A stretch of 64,000 nucleotides of DNA from Paractinoplanes maris (GTDB lineage: Bacteria > Actinomycetota > Actinomycetes > Mycobacteriales > Micromonosporaceae), in assembly GCF_023544465.1 (NCBI RefSeq), contig NZ_JALPVL010000016.1:186001-250000 (forward strand), in the 5' to 3' direction. A program made the position numbers and the translations under genes. Below are positions 56,675 to 64,000 of this stretch, piece after piece (positions within the stretch are counted from its first letter, which is position 1; each line of letters opens with the position of its first letter). A model generated the notes under the pieces. That model was not told the origin of the DNA. It saw nothing but the letters and a program-made list of their open reading frames with translations, and did no database searches.

Positions 56675-59600
56675 CTCCCTCCTCCGCGCCCAGCGCCTCC
56701 TCCGCGCCCAGCGCCTCTTTCGCGCCCAGCGCCTCCTTCGCCACCTCCGCCTCCGCCTCCGTCTCCGCTGCCTCCGCCGGCGGCGTGGCTTCCGAGCTTT
56801 CCTCTCCTGCTGCCGCGGCATCCGCGAATCCCACCTCTCCGGGTGCGGAAGCCATGGCATCCAAGCGGTCCGCGCCGCCTCGCGGGCCGCTGGACCCCCG
56901 GCTGGTGCGGCACGCCCGCACCAGCCGGGGCGGCATCGCCGTCCTGGCCCTGCTCGGCGCCGGCCAGGCGGGCACCACGCTGCTGCTCGCGGTCGCGCTG
57001 ACCCTCCTGGTGACCCGGGGCCCCGGCTGGTCCGCGGCCCTGCTGGCCGGCGCGTACGTCGCCCGGGCCCTGCTGTCCTGGGCCGAACAGGTCGTGGCCC
57101 GGCGCACGGCCGCCCGCGTCACCGACGAGTTACGCCGCTCGATGCTGACCGTGCTTCCGCAGCGCGGCCCGGCCTGGGTGGCGGCCTTCGGAGCCGGCCG
57201 GCTGACCGCCGTCCTCACCACCGGACTCGACGCCCTGAAGCCGTGGTTCAGCGGCTACCTGCCCGCCCTGGTGCTCGGCGTGGCCCTGCCCCCGCTGGTC
57301 ATCGTGGCCATGGCCGTCGTCGACCCCACGTCGGCCGTCATCGCGCTGGTCACGCTGCCGCTGATCCCCGTGCTGGGCGCGCTGATCGGCTGGGCCACCC
57401 AGGCCCGCGCCCAGCAGCGCTGGCAGGCCGACGCCCGCCTGGCCGGCCACTTCCTCGACGTGGTCCGCGGACTGCCCACGTTGCGGGTCTTCGGCCGCGC
57501 GACCCGCCAGACCGAAGTCATCGAAGAGCTGACCGGCAAACACCGCTCGGCCACCCTGCGGGTGCTCCGGGTCGCCTTCCTGTCGTCGACCGCCCTCGAC
57601 CTGGTCGGCACGCTGTCGGTCGGCCTGATCGCGGTGGAGGCCGGCCTCCGCGTAGCCGCCGGCAACCTCTCCCTGGGCCCGGCCCTGCTGGTCATCCTCC
57701 TGGCGCCCGAGGCCTACCGCCCCCTGCGCGAGATGGCCGCCCGCTACCACGCCTCCACCGACGCCACCGCCGTCATCTCCGACGTCGACGAGGTCCTGAC
57801 CACCCCGCCCACCACTGTCACCCACGCAGCCGATGTCAACGGCCGGGCCACGGCTCCCGCTGCGGCCGACGCAGGCCGGCCCGACGCGGCGAACGCAAGC
57901 CGTCTCGGTGCCGCTGACGCAAGCCAGCCCGACCCGGCCTACGCAACCTGGCTCGATGCCGCCGACGCGGGTCGGCTCGATGCCGCTGACACAGGTCGGC
58001 TCGATGCCGCTGACACAGGTCGGCTCAGTGCCGCTGACACAGGTCGGCTCAGTGCCGCTGACACAGGTCGGCTCAGTGCCGCTGACACAGGTCGGCTCAG
58101 TGCCGCTGACACAGGTCGGCTCAGTGCCGCTGACGCGGGTCGGCTTGATGCCGCAGACGCAGGCCGGCTCAGTGCCGCAGACGCAGGCCGACTCGGTGCC
58201 GCAGACGCGGGTCGGCTCGGCGCGGCCGACACAAGCCGGCTCGATGCCGCAGACGCAAGCCGGCTCGGTACTGCAGACGCGGCTCGGCTTGGTGCTGCTG
58301 ACGGCGTCACCCGGCTCATGGGGCCCGCCGTCGTCGTCGCCGGTCTGCGATCCCGCTATGCCGGCACCACCCGAGACGCGGCTGCCCTGGACGAGCTCGT
58401 CGTGCGCCCGGGCGAGATCGTCGCACTGAGCGGCCCGTCGGGCGCCGGAAAGACGACGATCCTCCGTGTCCTGGCCGGGCTGCAGGAAGCCCACGCCGGA
58501 ACAGCCCACGCGAGCCACCCGCTCTATCTGCCGCAACGCCCGACGCTGCCGCACGCCCGGACGGTCGCGGACCTCTTCCCCACCGGCACCTCCGCCGCCG
58601 GCATCACCGAGGCTCTCGCCACCGTCGGCCTGGCCACCGACCTGGCCCCGTCGACCCCCCTCGGCGAACGCGGGATCGGCGTCTCAGCCGGTCAGCGCCA
58701 CCGCCTGGCCCTGGCCGCGCTGCTCCACCAGGCCGTCCCGTCCGCGCTTCACGAGCCTCACCCGGCTGACACCCCCGCCACACTCGACGAGGTCCGCCCG
58801 GCCACCACAAGTGCCGTCCCGCAAGCACAGACGACAACCGCGAGCGCCCTACTTCACCTAGCCAGCCCACCCGCCCGGGATGTGGCTCACTCTACTTTTT
58901 CGCAAGCTGACGCGGCCCAGTTGTCCACAGCGCCCACGGCCATCCACAGCACCGCCGAGCGGCTGGACAACGCCCACATCACCCTGCTACTCGACGAGCC
59001 GACCGCCCACCTCGACGCCACCACCGAGGCCCTGGTCATCGACCGCCTGCGCCAAGCAGCCCAAGCCGGTTGCGCGATCCTCGTAGTCGCCCACCGCCCG
59101 GCACTGCTGGCCGCCGCCGACCGCGTCATCGTCGTCACCCCACCACCCGCCCCAGCCACGCCCAACGCCGTCGCGTCCGCCCCGGCCACGCCCCACCCCG
59201 GCACGCCCGACCCAGCCCAGCTCAACCCCGCACAGCTCAACCCCGCACAGCTCAACCCCGCACAGCTCAACCCCGCACAGCTCAACCCCGCACAGCTCAA
59301 CCCCGCCACGCCCCACCCAGCCCAGCTCGACCCCACCGCACCCCACAACGCCACGCCCGACCCAGACCGGCCCAACCCCGCCGTGCCCGACCCCGCCGCC
59401 TCGCCCGCCTCGCCCGCACCCCACCCAGCGATCGAGCCAAAGTCCTCCCGCGCCAACCCGTGGTGGCGGCGGGCCGGCGTAGCCGTCGCGCTGGGCACCG
59501 GCTCCTCCCTGGCCGGCATCGTCCTGACCGGCGCGGCCGCCTGGCTTCTGGTCCGGGCCTCGTTCCTGCCGCCCGTGCTGACCCTCTCCACCGCCGTCGT

Positions 59601-61029
59601 CCTGGTCCGGGGCAGCGCCGTGGCCCGGCCCCTCCTGCGCTACCTGGAACGGCTCGTCGCGCACGACGTGGCGTTCGCCCGGCTCGGCGCCTGGCGGGCA
59701 CGCGTCTTCGCCGACCTCGTGCCCCGCGTCCCCGGCCCCGGCCTGCGCCGCCGCGGCGACCTGTTGACCAAGGTGGCCGACGATGTCGACGCCCGGGTCG
59801 ACGGCCTCCTCCGCGGCCGGATGCCCGCCTACGTCGCCGCCGCGACCGTCGCGATCGCCGTCGCTGCCGCGGTCCTGCTCAGCCCGGCCGCCGCCCTCCC
59901 GCTAACCGCCGGCCTGTTCATCGCCGGAGTCCTCGCCCCCGCCTTGGCCGCTCGCCAGGCCACCCGCGACGAGGCGGCCACCGGCCAGGCCCGGGCCCGG
60001 CTGCGCGACGCCTTGGTCGAAACGGTCGACGGCCTCGAAGACCTCGCCACCGGCGGCCTGACCGGCGTACCGCATCGGCGCAGCCGCGACCTGGCCCGTC
60101 TCGAAGCCCGGGCCGCCCACGCGGCCGGACGGGCCGCCGCGATCGCGCATCTCGGCTGGGGTCTCGCCGTGGTCGGCGTCGCGTCCGGACTCGGCGGTCT
60201 GACTCCCGAGTGGTCCGCCGTGCTGGTGCTGGCCACCGTCGCCCTAGGCGAAGTCGTGCTCACCCTGCCCGACGCCGCGGTGGCCCGCCGGCGCGCCGCC
60301 GGCGCCGAAACCCGCCTCCACGCGTTGACCACCGACCAGCCCACCGCCACGCTCACCCCCCAGCTGGGGGCCGAGGCGGGCGACATCCGCCTCGAGCGGG
60401 TCACCGCCGGCTGGGATCCCGCCGCCGAACCCGTTCTCCGCGGTCTGGACCTCGAGCTGCCCGCCGGGTCGCGGGTGGCCGTCGTCGGCCGCTCCGGTTC
60501 CGGCAAGTCCACCCTCGCAGCCGTCGTCGCCGGCCTGCTCGACCCCCGCGCCGGAACCGTCCGGCACGGCCGGAGGTCCAGCGGCCGCGTCATCCTGGTC
60601 GGCGACGACACCGACCACATCTTCGCGTCCACCGTGCGCGAGAACCTCCGGCTGGCCCGCCCGGACGCCACCGACGACGAACTCCGGTCGGCCCTGACCC
60701 GCGTACGGCTGGGAAGTTGGCTCGCAACGCTGCCGCAGGGCCTGGACACGTGGTTGGGCAGTGGCGGCACGACGATGTCGGGCGGTCAGGCCCGGCGGTT
60801 CGCCACCGCGCGCGCCCTGCTGGCCGAGCCCGCGCTGCTCATCCTGGACGAGCCGACCGAGGGCCTCGACGCCGACGTGGCCGAGGAGCTGATGGCCGAC
60901 CTGCTGCGGGCCACGGCCACTTCGGTCCTGCTAGTCACCCACCGCCCCGAGGGCCTCGACCGGGTCGACCGGGTGCTGGAGCTCAGCGCGGGGCGAGTGC
61001 GTCCTGCAAGAACCGCAGTTGCGGCGTGA
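56671..61029 (+). CDS. cydDC: Fused CydD-CydC ABC exporter with repeat insertions
   Basis: A 1452-residue ABC exporter that moves thiols needed for bd oxidase assembly, both halves in one chain. The layout by approximate residue: Ser/Ala/Pro repeat head 3-70; CydD membrane domain 85-370; AADTGRLS octads 398-541; first ATPase domain with Walker A ALSGPSGAGKTTIL (about 587) and signature VSAGQRHRLALAALL (about 671). A foreign Ala/Thr/Ser/Pro-rich stretch (690-768) follows, then Walker B ITLLLDEPTAHLD (about 771). A Pro/Asn linker with NPAQL repeats (820-925) precedes the CydC membrane domain 930-1230. The second ATPase has VGRSGSGKSTLA (about 1273), TMSGGQARRF (about 1369) and LLILDEPTEGLD. All catalytic motifs survive the insertions. 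The end overlaps the S9 peptidase gene by 47 bp. Confidence 0.93.
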   Translation: MTPSSAPSASSAPSASFAPSASFATSASASVSAASAGGVASELSSPAAAASANPTSPGAEAMASKRSAPPRGPLDPRLVRHARTSRGGIAVLALLGAGQAGTTLLLAVALTLLVTRGPGWSAALLAGAYVARALLSWAEQVVARRTAARVTDELRRSMLTVLPQRGPAWVAAFGAGRLTAVLTTGLDALKPWFSGYLPALVLGVALPPLVIVAMAVVDPTSAVIALVTLPLIPVLGALIGWATQARAQQRWQADARLAGHFLDVVRGLPTLRVFGRATRQTEVIEELTGKHRSATLRVLRVAFLSSTALDLVGTLSVGLIAVEAGLRVAAGNLSLGPALLVILLAPEAYRPLREMAARYHASTDATAVISDVDEVLTTPPTTVTHAADVNGRATAPAAADAGRPDAANASRLGAADASQPDPAYATWLDAADAGRLDAADTGRLDAADTGRLSAADTGRLSAADTGRLSAADTGRLSAADTGRLSAADAGRLDAADAGRLSAADAGRLGAADAGRLGAADTSRLDAADASRLGTADAARLGAADGVTRLMGPAVVVAGLRSRYAGTTRDAAALDELVVRPGEIVALSGPSGAGKTTILRVLAGLQEAHAGTAHASHPLYLPQRPTLPHARTVADLFPTGTSAAGITEALATVGLATDLAPSTPLGERGIGVSAGQRHRLALAALLHQAVPSALHEPHPADTPATLDEVRPATTSAVPQAQTTTASALLHLASPPARDVAHSTFSQADAAQLSTAPTAIHSTAERLDNAHITLLLDEPTAHLDATTEALVIDRLRQAAQAGCAILVVAHRPALLAAADRVIVVTPPPAPATPNAVASAPATPHPGTPDPAQLNPAQLNPAQLNPAQLNPAQLNPAQLNPATPHPAQLDPTAPHNATPDPDRPNPAVPDPAASPASPAPHPAIEPKSSRANPWWRRAGVAVALGTGSSLAGIVLTGAAAWLLVRASFLPPVLTLSTAVVLVRGSAVARPLLRYLERLVAHDVAFARLGAWRARVFADLVPRVPGPGLRRRGDLLTKVADDVDARVDGLLRGRMPAYVAAATVAIAVAAAVLLSPAAALPLTAGLFIAGVLAPALAARQATRDEAATGQARARLRDALVETVDGLEDLATGGLTGVPHRRSRDLARLEARAAHAAGRAAAIAHLGWGLAVVGVASGLGGLTPEWSAVLVLATVALGEVVLTLPDAAVARRRAAGAETRLHALTTDQPTATLTPQLGAEAGDIRLERVTAGWDPAAEPVLRGLDLELPAGSRVAVVGRSGSGKSTLAAVVAGLLDPRAGTVRHGRRSSGRVILVGDDTDHIFASTVRENLRLARPDATDDELRSALTRVRLGSWLATLPQGLDTWLGSGGTTMSGGQARRFATARALLAEPALLILDEPTEGLDADVAEELMADLLRATATSVLLVTHRPEGLDRVDRVLELSAGRVRPARTAVAA
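56680..56751 (+). repeat. 18-bp coding repeat at the start of cydDC
   Basis: Four units of TCCTCCGCGCCCAGCGCC (the last diverged) encode SSAPSA, SSAPSA, SFAPSA, SFATSA directly after the start codon. Confidence 0.8.
57862..58293 (+). repeat. 24-bp coding minisatellite in cydDC, eighteen units
   Basis: Eighteen consecutive 24-bp units encode octads of AADTGRLS type. Five are identical in protein and nearly so in DNA (unit core GACACAGGTCGGCTCAGTGC), flanked by diverged ones. Identical central copies argue for recent expansion. Confidence 0.92.
59209..59298 (+). repeat. 15-bp coding repeat in cydDC (NPAQL)
   Basis: One DPAQL unit is followed by five DNA-identical copies of AACCCCGCACAGCTC, encoding NPAQL. 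They lie in the linker between the first ATPase and the CydC membrane domain. Confidence 0.92.
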
Positions 61030-63013
61030 GCAGGTCGACGTCGGGCGGGATGTGACTCGTGCCGGGCAGCGTCAGCAGGGTGTGCTGTTTCCCGGCGGCG
61101 AGCAGGGCCGCGGAGAGCCGCATCGTGTGGACCGGATAGACGTTGTCGTCGGACAGTCCGTGGATCAGCATCAGCGGCCGCTCCAGCTTCGGCGCGTCGG
61201 CGATCAACGACTCCTTCTCGTACGTCGTGGGGTCGACCCGCGGATCGCCGAGGAACCGCTCCTGCCAGTGCGTGTCGTACAGCCGCTCGTCGGTCACCGG
61301 GGCGCCGGCCACCGCGGCGTGGAAGACGTCGGGCCGGCGCAGCACCGCGGCCGCCGCCAGGTAACCGCCGTCGGACCAGCCGCGCACACCGACCCGCCCG
61401 AGGTCGAGCTCGGGATAGAGCGCGGCCACCGTCTCCAGCGCCTCGATCTGGTCGTCGAGCACCTTGCCGATGCGCTCGCCGCGCGCCTCGCGTTCCCATC
61501 GCGGCCCGCGCCCCGGCGTGCCCCGCCCGTCGGCGACGATCACCGCGAAACCCTGATCGGCGAACCACTGCGACACATAGAACTGCCGCCGGTTGGCGAC
61601 GACCCGCTGCGCGGCCGGGCCACCGTACGGGTCGAGCAGCACCGGTAGCCGCTCGCCGCGCTGCCACACCGCCGGGAAGAGCACGGCCGTGCGCAGCCCG
61701 CGCCGCTCGGTGCTGAGCAGCGAGACCTTCGGGACCACCGGGGAACTGGCGGCGAGGCTGCCCACCGTCCTTCCGTCGCAGGTCGCCGTGAAGGCGCTCA
61801 GCGTCTCGGAGACCACGACCGTGGTGCCGCCGCCTCGCACGCCGGTGTGCTGGCCGGGCTCGGTGGTCAGCCGGCGCAGCCCGCCCGTGGCCGACCACGA
61901 CCAGAGGTGCGACTCGGTGGGCTCGGACGAGCCGGTGAACAGCACGGTGTCGCCGTCGACCCCGCACAGCGCCGCCACCTGCAGACCGGGCGGAGTCACC
62001 AGTTCGCCGTCCACCGTCAGGTGCCGGGTCTCGCCTCGGTCGGCCGTCCAGACCAAGGACCCGTCCGTCGTACGCCGGGGGAAGCCGGGCACGATCGTCG
62101 TCCACAACGGATCGGTCGCCTCGGCCAGCACCTCCCCGCTGTCGATGGAGAGCACCCGCATCGTGGTCTGCGGCCTGTTCTGCAGCACGGCGAGCAGACC
62201 GTGCTCGTCCCACACGACGTCGACCAGGTATTCGTAGTCGTCCCACCCGAAGCCGACATCCCGTCGCCCACCCCGCAGGTCGAGCACGGACAGCTCGACG
62301 ACGGCGTTGGCCGTGCCCGCACGCGGGTAACGCTGCGCGGTCGGCGGCTGCGTCGGCTCCGCCGGATCGCTCAGATACCAGACCTCCAACGGTGAGTTGT
62401 CGACCCGCGCCACCGCCAGCTGCTGCCCGTCCGGCGACCACCAGAACCCGCGCGTCCGCTCCATCGACTCCGACGCGACGTGCTCGGCCAGCCCGTACGT
62501 GATCTCGTCGTGCTCCGGCGAGGCCAGCGCCCGGTCGCCGCTCCCGTCGCTGTTGATGACCCGCAGCTCGCCCTCGTGCACATAGGCGACCGCGGCACCG
62601 TCGGGGCTGATCGTGGCATCGGTGAGCGGCGTGCGGGCCGGCAGCTCCCGCGTCTCACCGGTGCCGGAGTCGGTGACATACAGCTTTTCGCCGGCCGTGT
62701 ACGCGACGACGCGCATCGCCCGATCCGTGCTGTAGCCGGAGATCCCCGCCGACCGGTCGCGCATCCGCTCGCGCCGGGCCCGCTCGGCCGCCGACAACGG
62801 CTTCCCGCCCGGCTCCCCCGGCTCACCGAGCAGCCTCTCCTCACCGCCGGCGAGGTCGAGCTCCCACAACAGCCGAACCGGATCCTCCCCGCCGAGGCTG
62901 CGCAAGAAGAGCAGCCGCTTGCCGTCCGGAGACACCGAGAACCGATGCGGCCGGCCGAGCGAGAAACCCTGGGTCCGAGCCATCAGCTGAGGAAACGACA
63001 CGAGCATGGCCAC
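60983..63013 (-). CDS. S9 family prolyl oligopeptidase / dipeptidyl-peptidase
   Basis: A 676-residue serine peptidase without a signal peptide. An N-terminal beta-propeller (about 10-400, repeats such as ISPDGAAVAYV and WSPDGQQLAVA) caps an alpha/beta-hydrolase domain (about 420-676). Catalytic Ser lies in VRGWSDGGYLAAA near residue 546, Asp in HGLSDDNVYPVH and His in LPGTSHIPP. It has the DPP IV-like EHVASESMERTRGFWWSPDG segment. The ATG at 63013 (MAMLVSFPQLMA) is normal, with a second ATG 6 bp in. Its 3' end overlaps cydDC tail to tail. Confidence 0.94.
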   Translation of the reverse strand: MAMLVSFPQLMARTQGFSLGRPHRFSVSPDGKRLLFLRSLGGEDPVRLLWELDLAGGEERLLGEPGEPGGKPLSAAERARRERMRDRSAGISGYSTDRAMRVVAYTAGEKLYVTDSGTGETRELPARTPLTDATISPDGAAVAYVHEGELRVINSDGSGDRALASPEHDEITYGLAEHVASESMERTRGFWWSPDGQQLAVARVDNSPLEVWYLSDPAEPTQPPTAQRYPRAGTANAVVELSVLDLRGGRRDVGFGWDDYEYLVDVVWDEHGLLAVLQNRPQTTMRVLSIDSGEVLAEATDPLWTTIVPGFPRRTTDGSLVWTADRGETRHLTVDGELVTPPGLQVAALCGVDGDTVLFTGSSEPTESHLWSWSATGGLRRLTTEPGQHTGVRGGGTTVVVSETLSAFTATCDGRTVGSLAASSPVVPKVSLLSTERRGLRTAVLFPAVWQRGERLPVLLDPYGGPAAQRVVANRRQFYVSQWFADQGFAVIVADGRGTPGRGPRWEREARGERIGKVLDDQIEALETVAALYPELDLGRVGVRGWSDGGYLAAAAVLRRPDVFHAAVAGAPVTDERLYDTHWQERFLGDPRVDPTTYEKESLIADAPKLERPLMLIHGLSDDNVYPVHTMRLSAALLAAGKQHTLLTLPGTSHIPPDVDLLTPQLRFLQDALAPR

Positions 63014-63269
63014 AGTCTTACTCCGATCATCACCCGAGCGTGAACCCGTGTCGTGATCATGTCTCGGCTAGCCCGCCGGGACCGGAGCCGGCGGCGGACC
63101 ATAGCCCCGCCGCTCCTGCTGCGCAATGATGCCGCGCCGATGTTTCTCGCAAACGAAAGTTCCCCGGCCCGGCCGAAGTGGATCAAATTGACGATGTTAA
63201 ATGTCTGGACCACCAGTGAGGTGCGTCCCGCATTCGGCGGCCGCACCCGGAGCGGATGGGAAAACGGGG
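63014..63269. other. Divergent intergenic region at the window end
   Basis: About 256 bp between two divergent starts, with an AT-rich patch (AAATTGACGATGTTAAATG near 63186) that may hold promoter elements. Open frames here are not convincing. Confidence 0.4.
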
Positions 63270-64000
63270 ATGGAACGCATTATCTTGTTCGATGGCGCAT
63301 GTCCGTCATGTTCGGCGCTGGCGAGAAAGGTGGAATCGTTCGGCATCGCCGGGCTCTCCGTCCGCTCGCTCGACGATCCGGAAATCGTGGCGCAACTGAC
63401 CGCTACCGGATTCGCACAACCCGACAAACCGTCGATGATCCGGCGCGGCCCGGACGGCACCGTTGACGTTCTGTCGGGAATCCAAATGCGGGCCGACCTG
63501 GCCCGGCTGGTCGGGATCCGGCGGTCCAACAAGATCCTTGAACTCGTCGCCGCGGAGACGCGCGCGCGGGCCGGCCGATTCTCAGCCTCCCGCCGGAGGG
63601 TTCTTTTCGCGGCCGGCGGCGCCGCCGCCGGCGCGGCCATGGCCGGTTCGGCGGCGCGGGCGGCTGAACCCGGCAACAACGGTGTGACCAAGGCTTCGCC
63701 GGCCCTGATCGGTCAGGTCTCGAAAGAAGCCCTGGTCGCCGCGTCGGTAAAGACGTTCGGCGCGGCCGACTACAAGTCGGCCATCGTGATCGACGGCTCA
63801 TCCGAGCAGGTGTTCGCCTTCGCGCACGCCAACTCCCCGGTCACCACCTTTGTGGGACTCGCGCCGGGAGCCGCAGCCGCCGTCGTCTCGATCCGGCCGC
63901 TCGCGTCCGAGCCCGGATTCGAGTACGTCGCCCCGGACGGCAAGGTCATGGCCGTCGTGCGCGGCTCCGGTGATAAAGTCACCGTCACACCGGGCCCGGC
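63270..64000 (+). CDS. Incomplete thioredoxin-fold / Tat-signal-like protein running off the window
   Basis: An open frame without stop from the ATG at 63270 to the end of the window (243 codons). The first residues, MERIILFDGACPSCSALARK, give a thioredoxin/DUF393-like fold with a CPSC redox motif. About 85 residues on, a twin-arginine-like SRRRVLFAAGGAAAGAAMAGSAARA begins, which would place the rest outside. The remainder (KSAIVIDGSSEQVFAFAHAN) is unrecognised. A Tat-type segment behind a cytoplasmic redox domain is unusual and may instead act as a membrane anchor. It diverges from the S9 peptidase gene. The sequence beyond 64000 is needed to name it. Confidence 0.8.
   Translation, partial: MERIILFDGACPSCSALARKVESFGIAGLSVRSLDDPEIVAQLTATGFAQPDKPSMIRRGPDGTVDVLSGIQMRADLARLVGIRRSNKILELVAAETRARAGRFSASRRRVLFAAGGAAAGAAMAGSAARAAEPGNNGVTKASPALIGQVSKEALVAASVKTFGAADYKSAIVIDGSSEQVFAFAHANSPVTTFVGLAPGAAAAVVSIRPLASEPGFEYVAPDGKVMAVVRGSGDKVTVTPGP

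Noticed and set aside
59070..61055. A 661-codon plus-strand frame overlapping cydDC
   Set aside because: It is Arg/Pro-rich with no domain; the CydC motifs are in the other frame.
63053..63466. A 137-codon plus-strand frame before the last gene
   Set aside because: It overlaps the MERIILFDGACPSCS frame, which has a recognisable redox motif and stays open to the edge.
1..64000. tRNA, rRNA or prophage genes
   Set aside because: I looked for the T-loop GGTTCGA pattern, rRNA segments and phage structural genes and saw none I could support.

Overview
The window is a high-GC (about 70% or more by eye) chromosomal segment with strong G/C bias at third codon positions, many GTG starts and ATGA/GTGA gene overlaps. 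Together with secreted chitinase, beta-mannanase-like and ricin-B proteins, one-component and two-component regulators, fused cydDC and a ydaO-type riboswitch ahead of an NlpC/P60 hydrolase, this points to a filamentous actinomycete, most likely Micromonosporaceae (Actinoplanes-like). The genus is inference. I see no rRNA, tRNA, CRISPR array, phage or conjugation gene. The only mobile element is a small MITE-like hairpin at 49204-49370.

Layout: 33-11208 holds a secreted GH18 chitinase, an AlkZ-like winged-helix protein, pgi, a GT39 membrane glycosyltransferase, a membrane GGDEF-EAL protein, a 19-residue lysine-rich micro-ORF and a secreted GH26-like enzyme. 11453-17105 holds an M19 dipeptidase, a 30-bp minisatellite, a NarL-type two-component system diverging from an ABC exporter, and a small membrane protein. 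17145-24393 holds a secreted HExxH metalloprotease, a cyclase-family hydrolase, a MerR regulator with a VIT/VWA protein, and a membrane-anchored ricin-B protein. 24576-28111 is a TetR/FAD-dehydrogenase operon diverging from an SDR-like gene across three operator-like palindromes. 28127-32868 holds a decayed alginate-lyase-like gene, a secreted ricin-B/beta-helix protein and an unknown membrane protein. 32896-40875 holds a two-gene xanthine-dehydrogenase-type hydroxylase facing a PBP, GAF and CHASE3-kinase operon. 40980-46152 holds DUF1992 and DUF2277 proteins, a trpB-trpA-gntR operon behind a long inverted repeat, and a LolA-like lipoprotein-type gene. 46256-53888 holds an OmpR/kinase pair, a YcnI-like copper protein, the MITE, a TPR/AAA+ pair, and the NlpC/P60 gene with its riboswitch. 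52980-61029 holds a BlaI/M56 pair diverging from cydA-cydB-cydDC. The window ends with an S9 peptidase and an incomplete thioredoxin-fold/Tat-signal gene running off the edge.

The most unusual theme is repeat-encoded, frame-preserving low-complexity insertions inside otherwise conserved enzymes. CydDC carries four: an N-terminal hexapeptide repeat, eighteen 8-residue repeats before the first nucleotide-binding domain, an insertion between that domain's signature and Walker B motifs, and a 5-residue repeat linker. The FAD dehydrogenase has about 70 Ala/Thr/Ser residues inserted, TrpA has a 183-residue N-terminal extension with 23-residue repeats, and the NarL-type regulator has a Ser/Gly/Thr-rich N-terminus. 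Non-coding minisatellites and two stop-codon-spanning tandem duplications lie nearby. This suggests a genome prone to repeat expansion, with reading frame kept by selection.

Regulatory sites are unusually legible: paired MerR-type palindromes, a triple TetR-type operator, a BlaI-type operator in front of cydA, a palindrome pair ahead of trpB, a hairpin covering a ribosome binding site, and a probable CTG start for the GntR gene. All functions are read from the sequence and family knowledge; no search was run.
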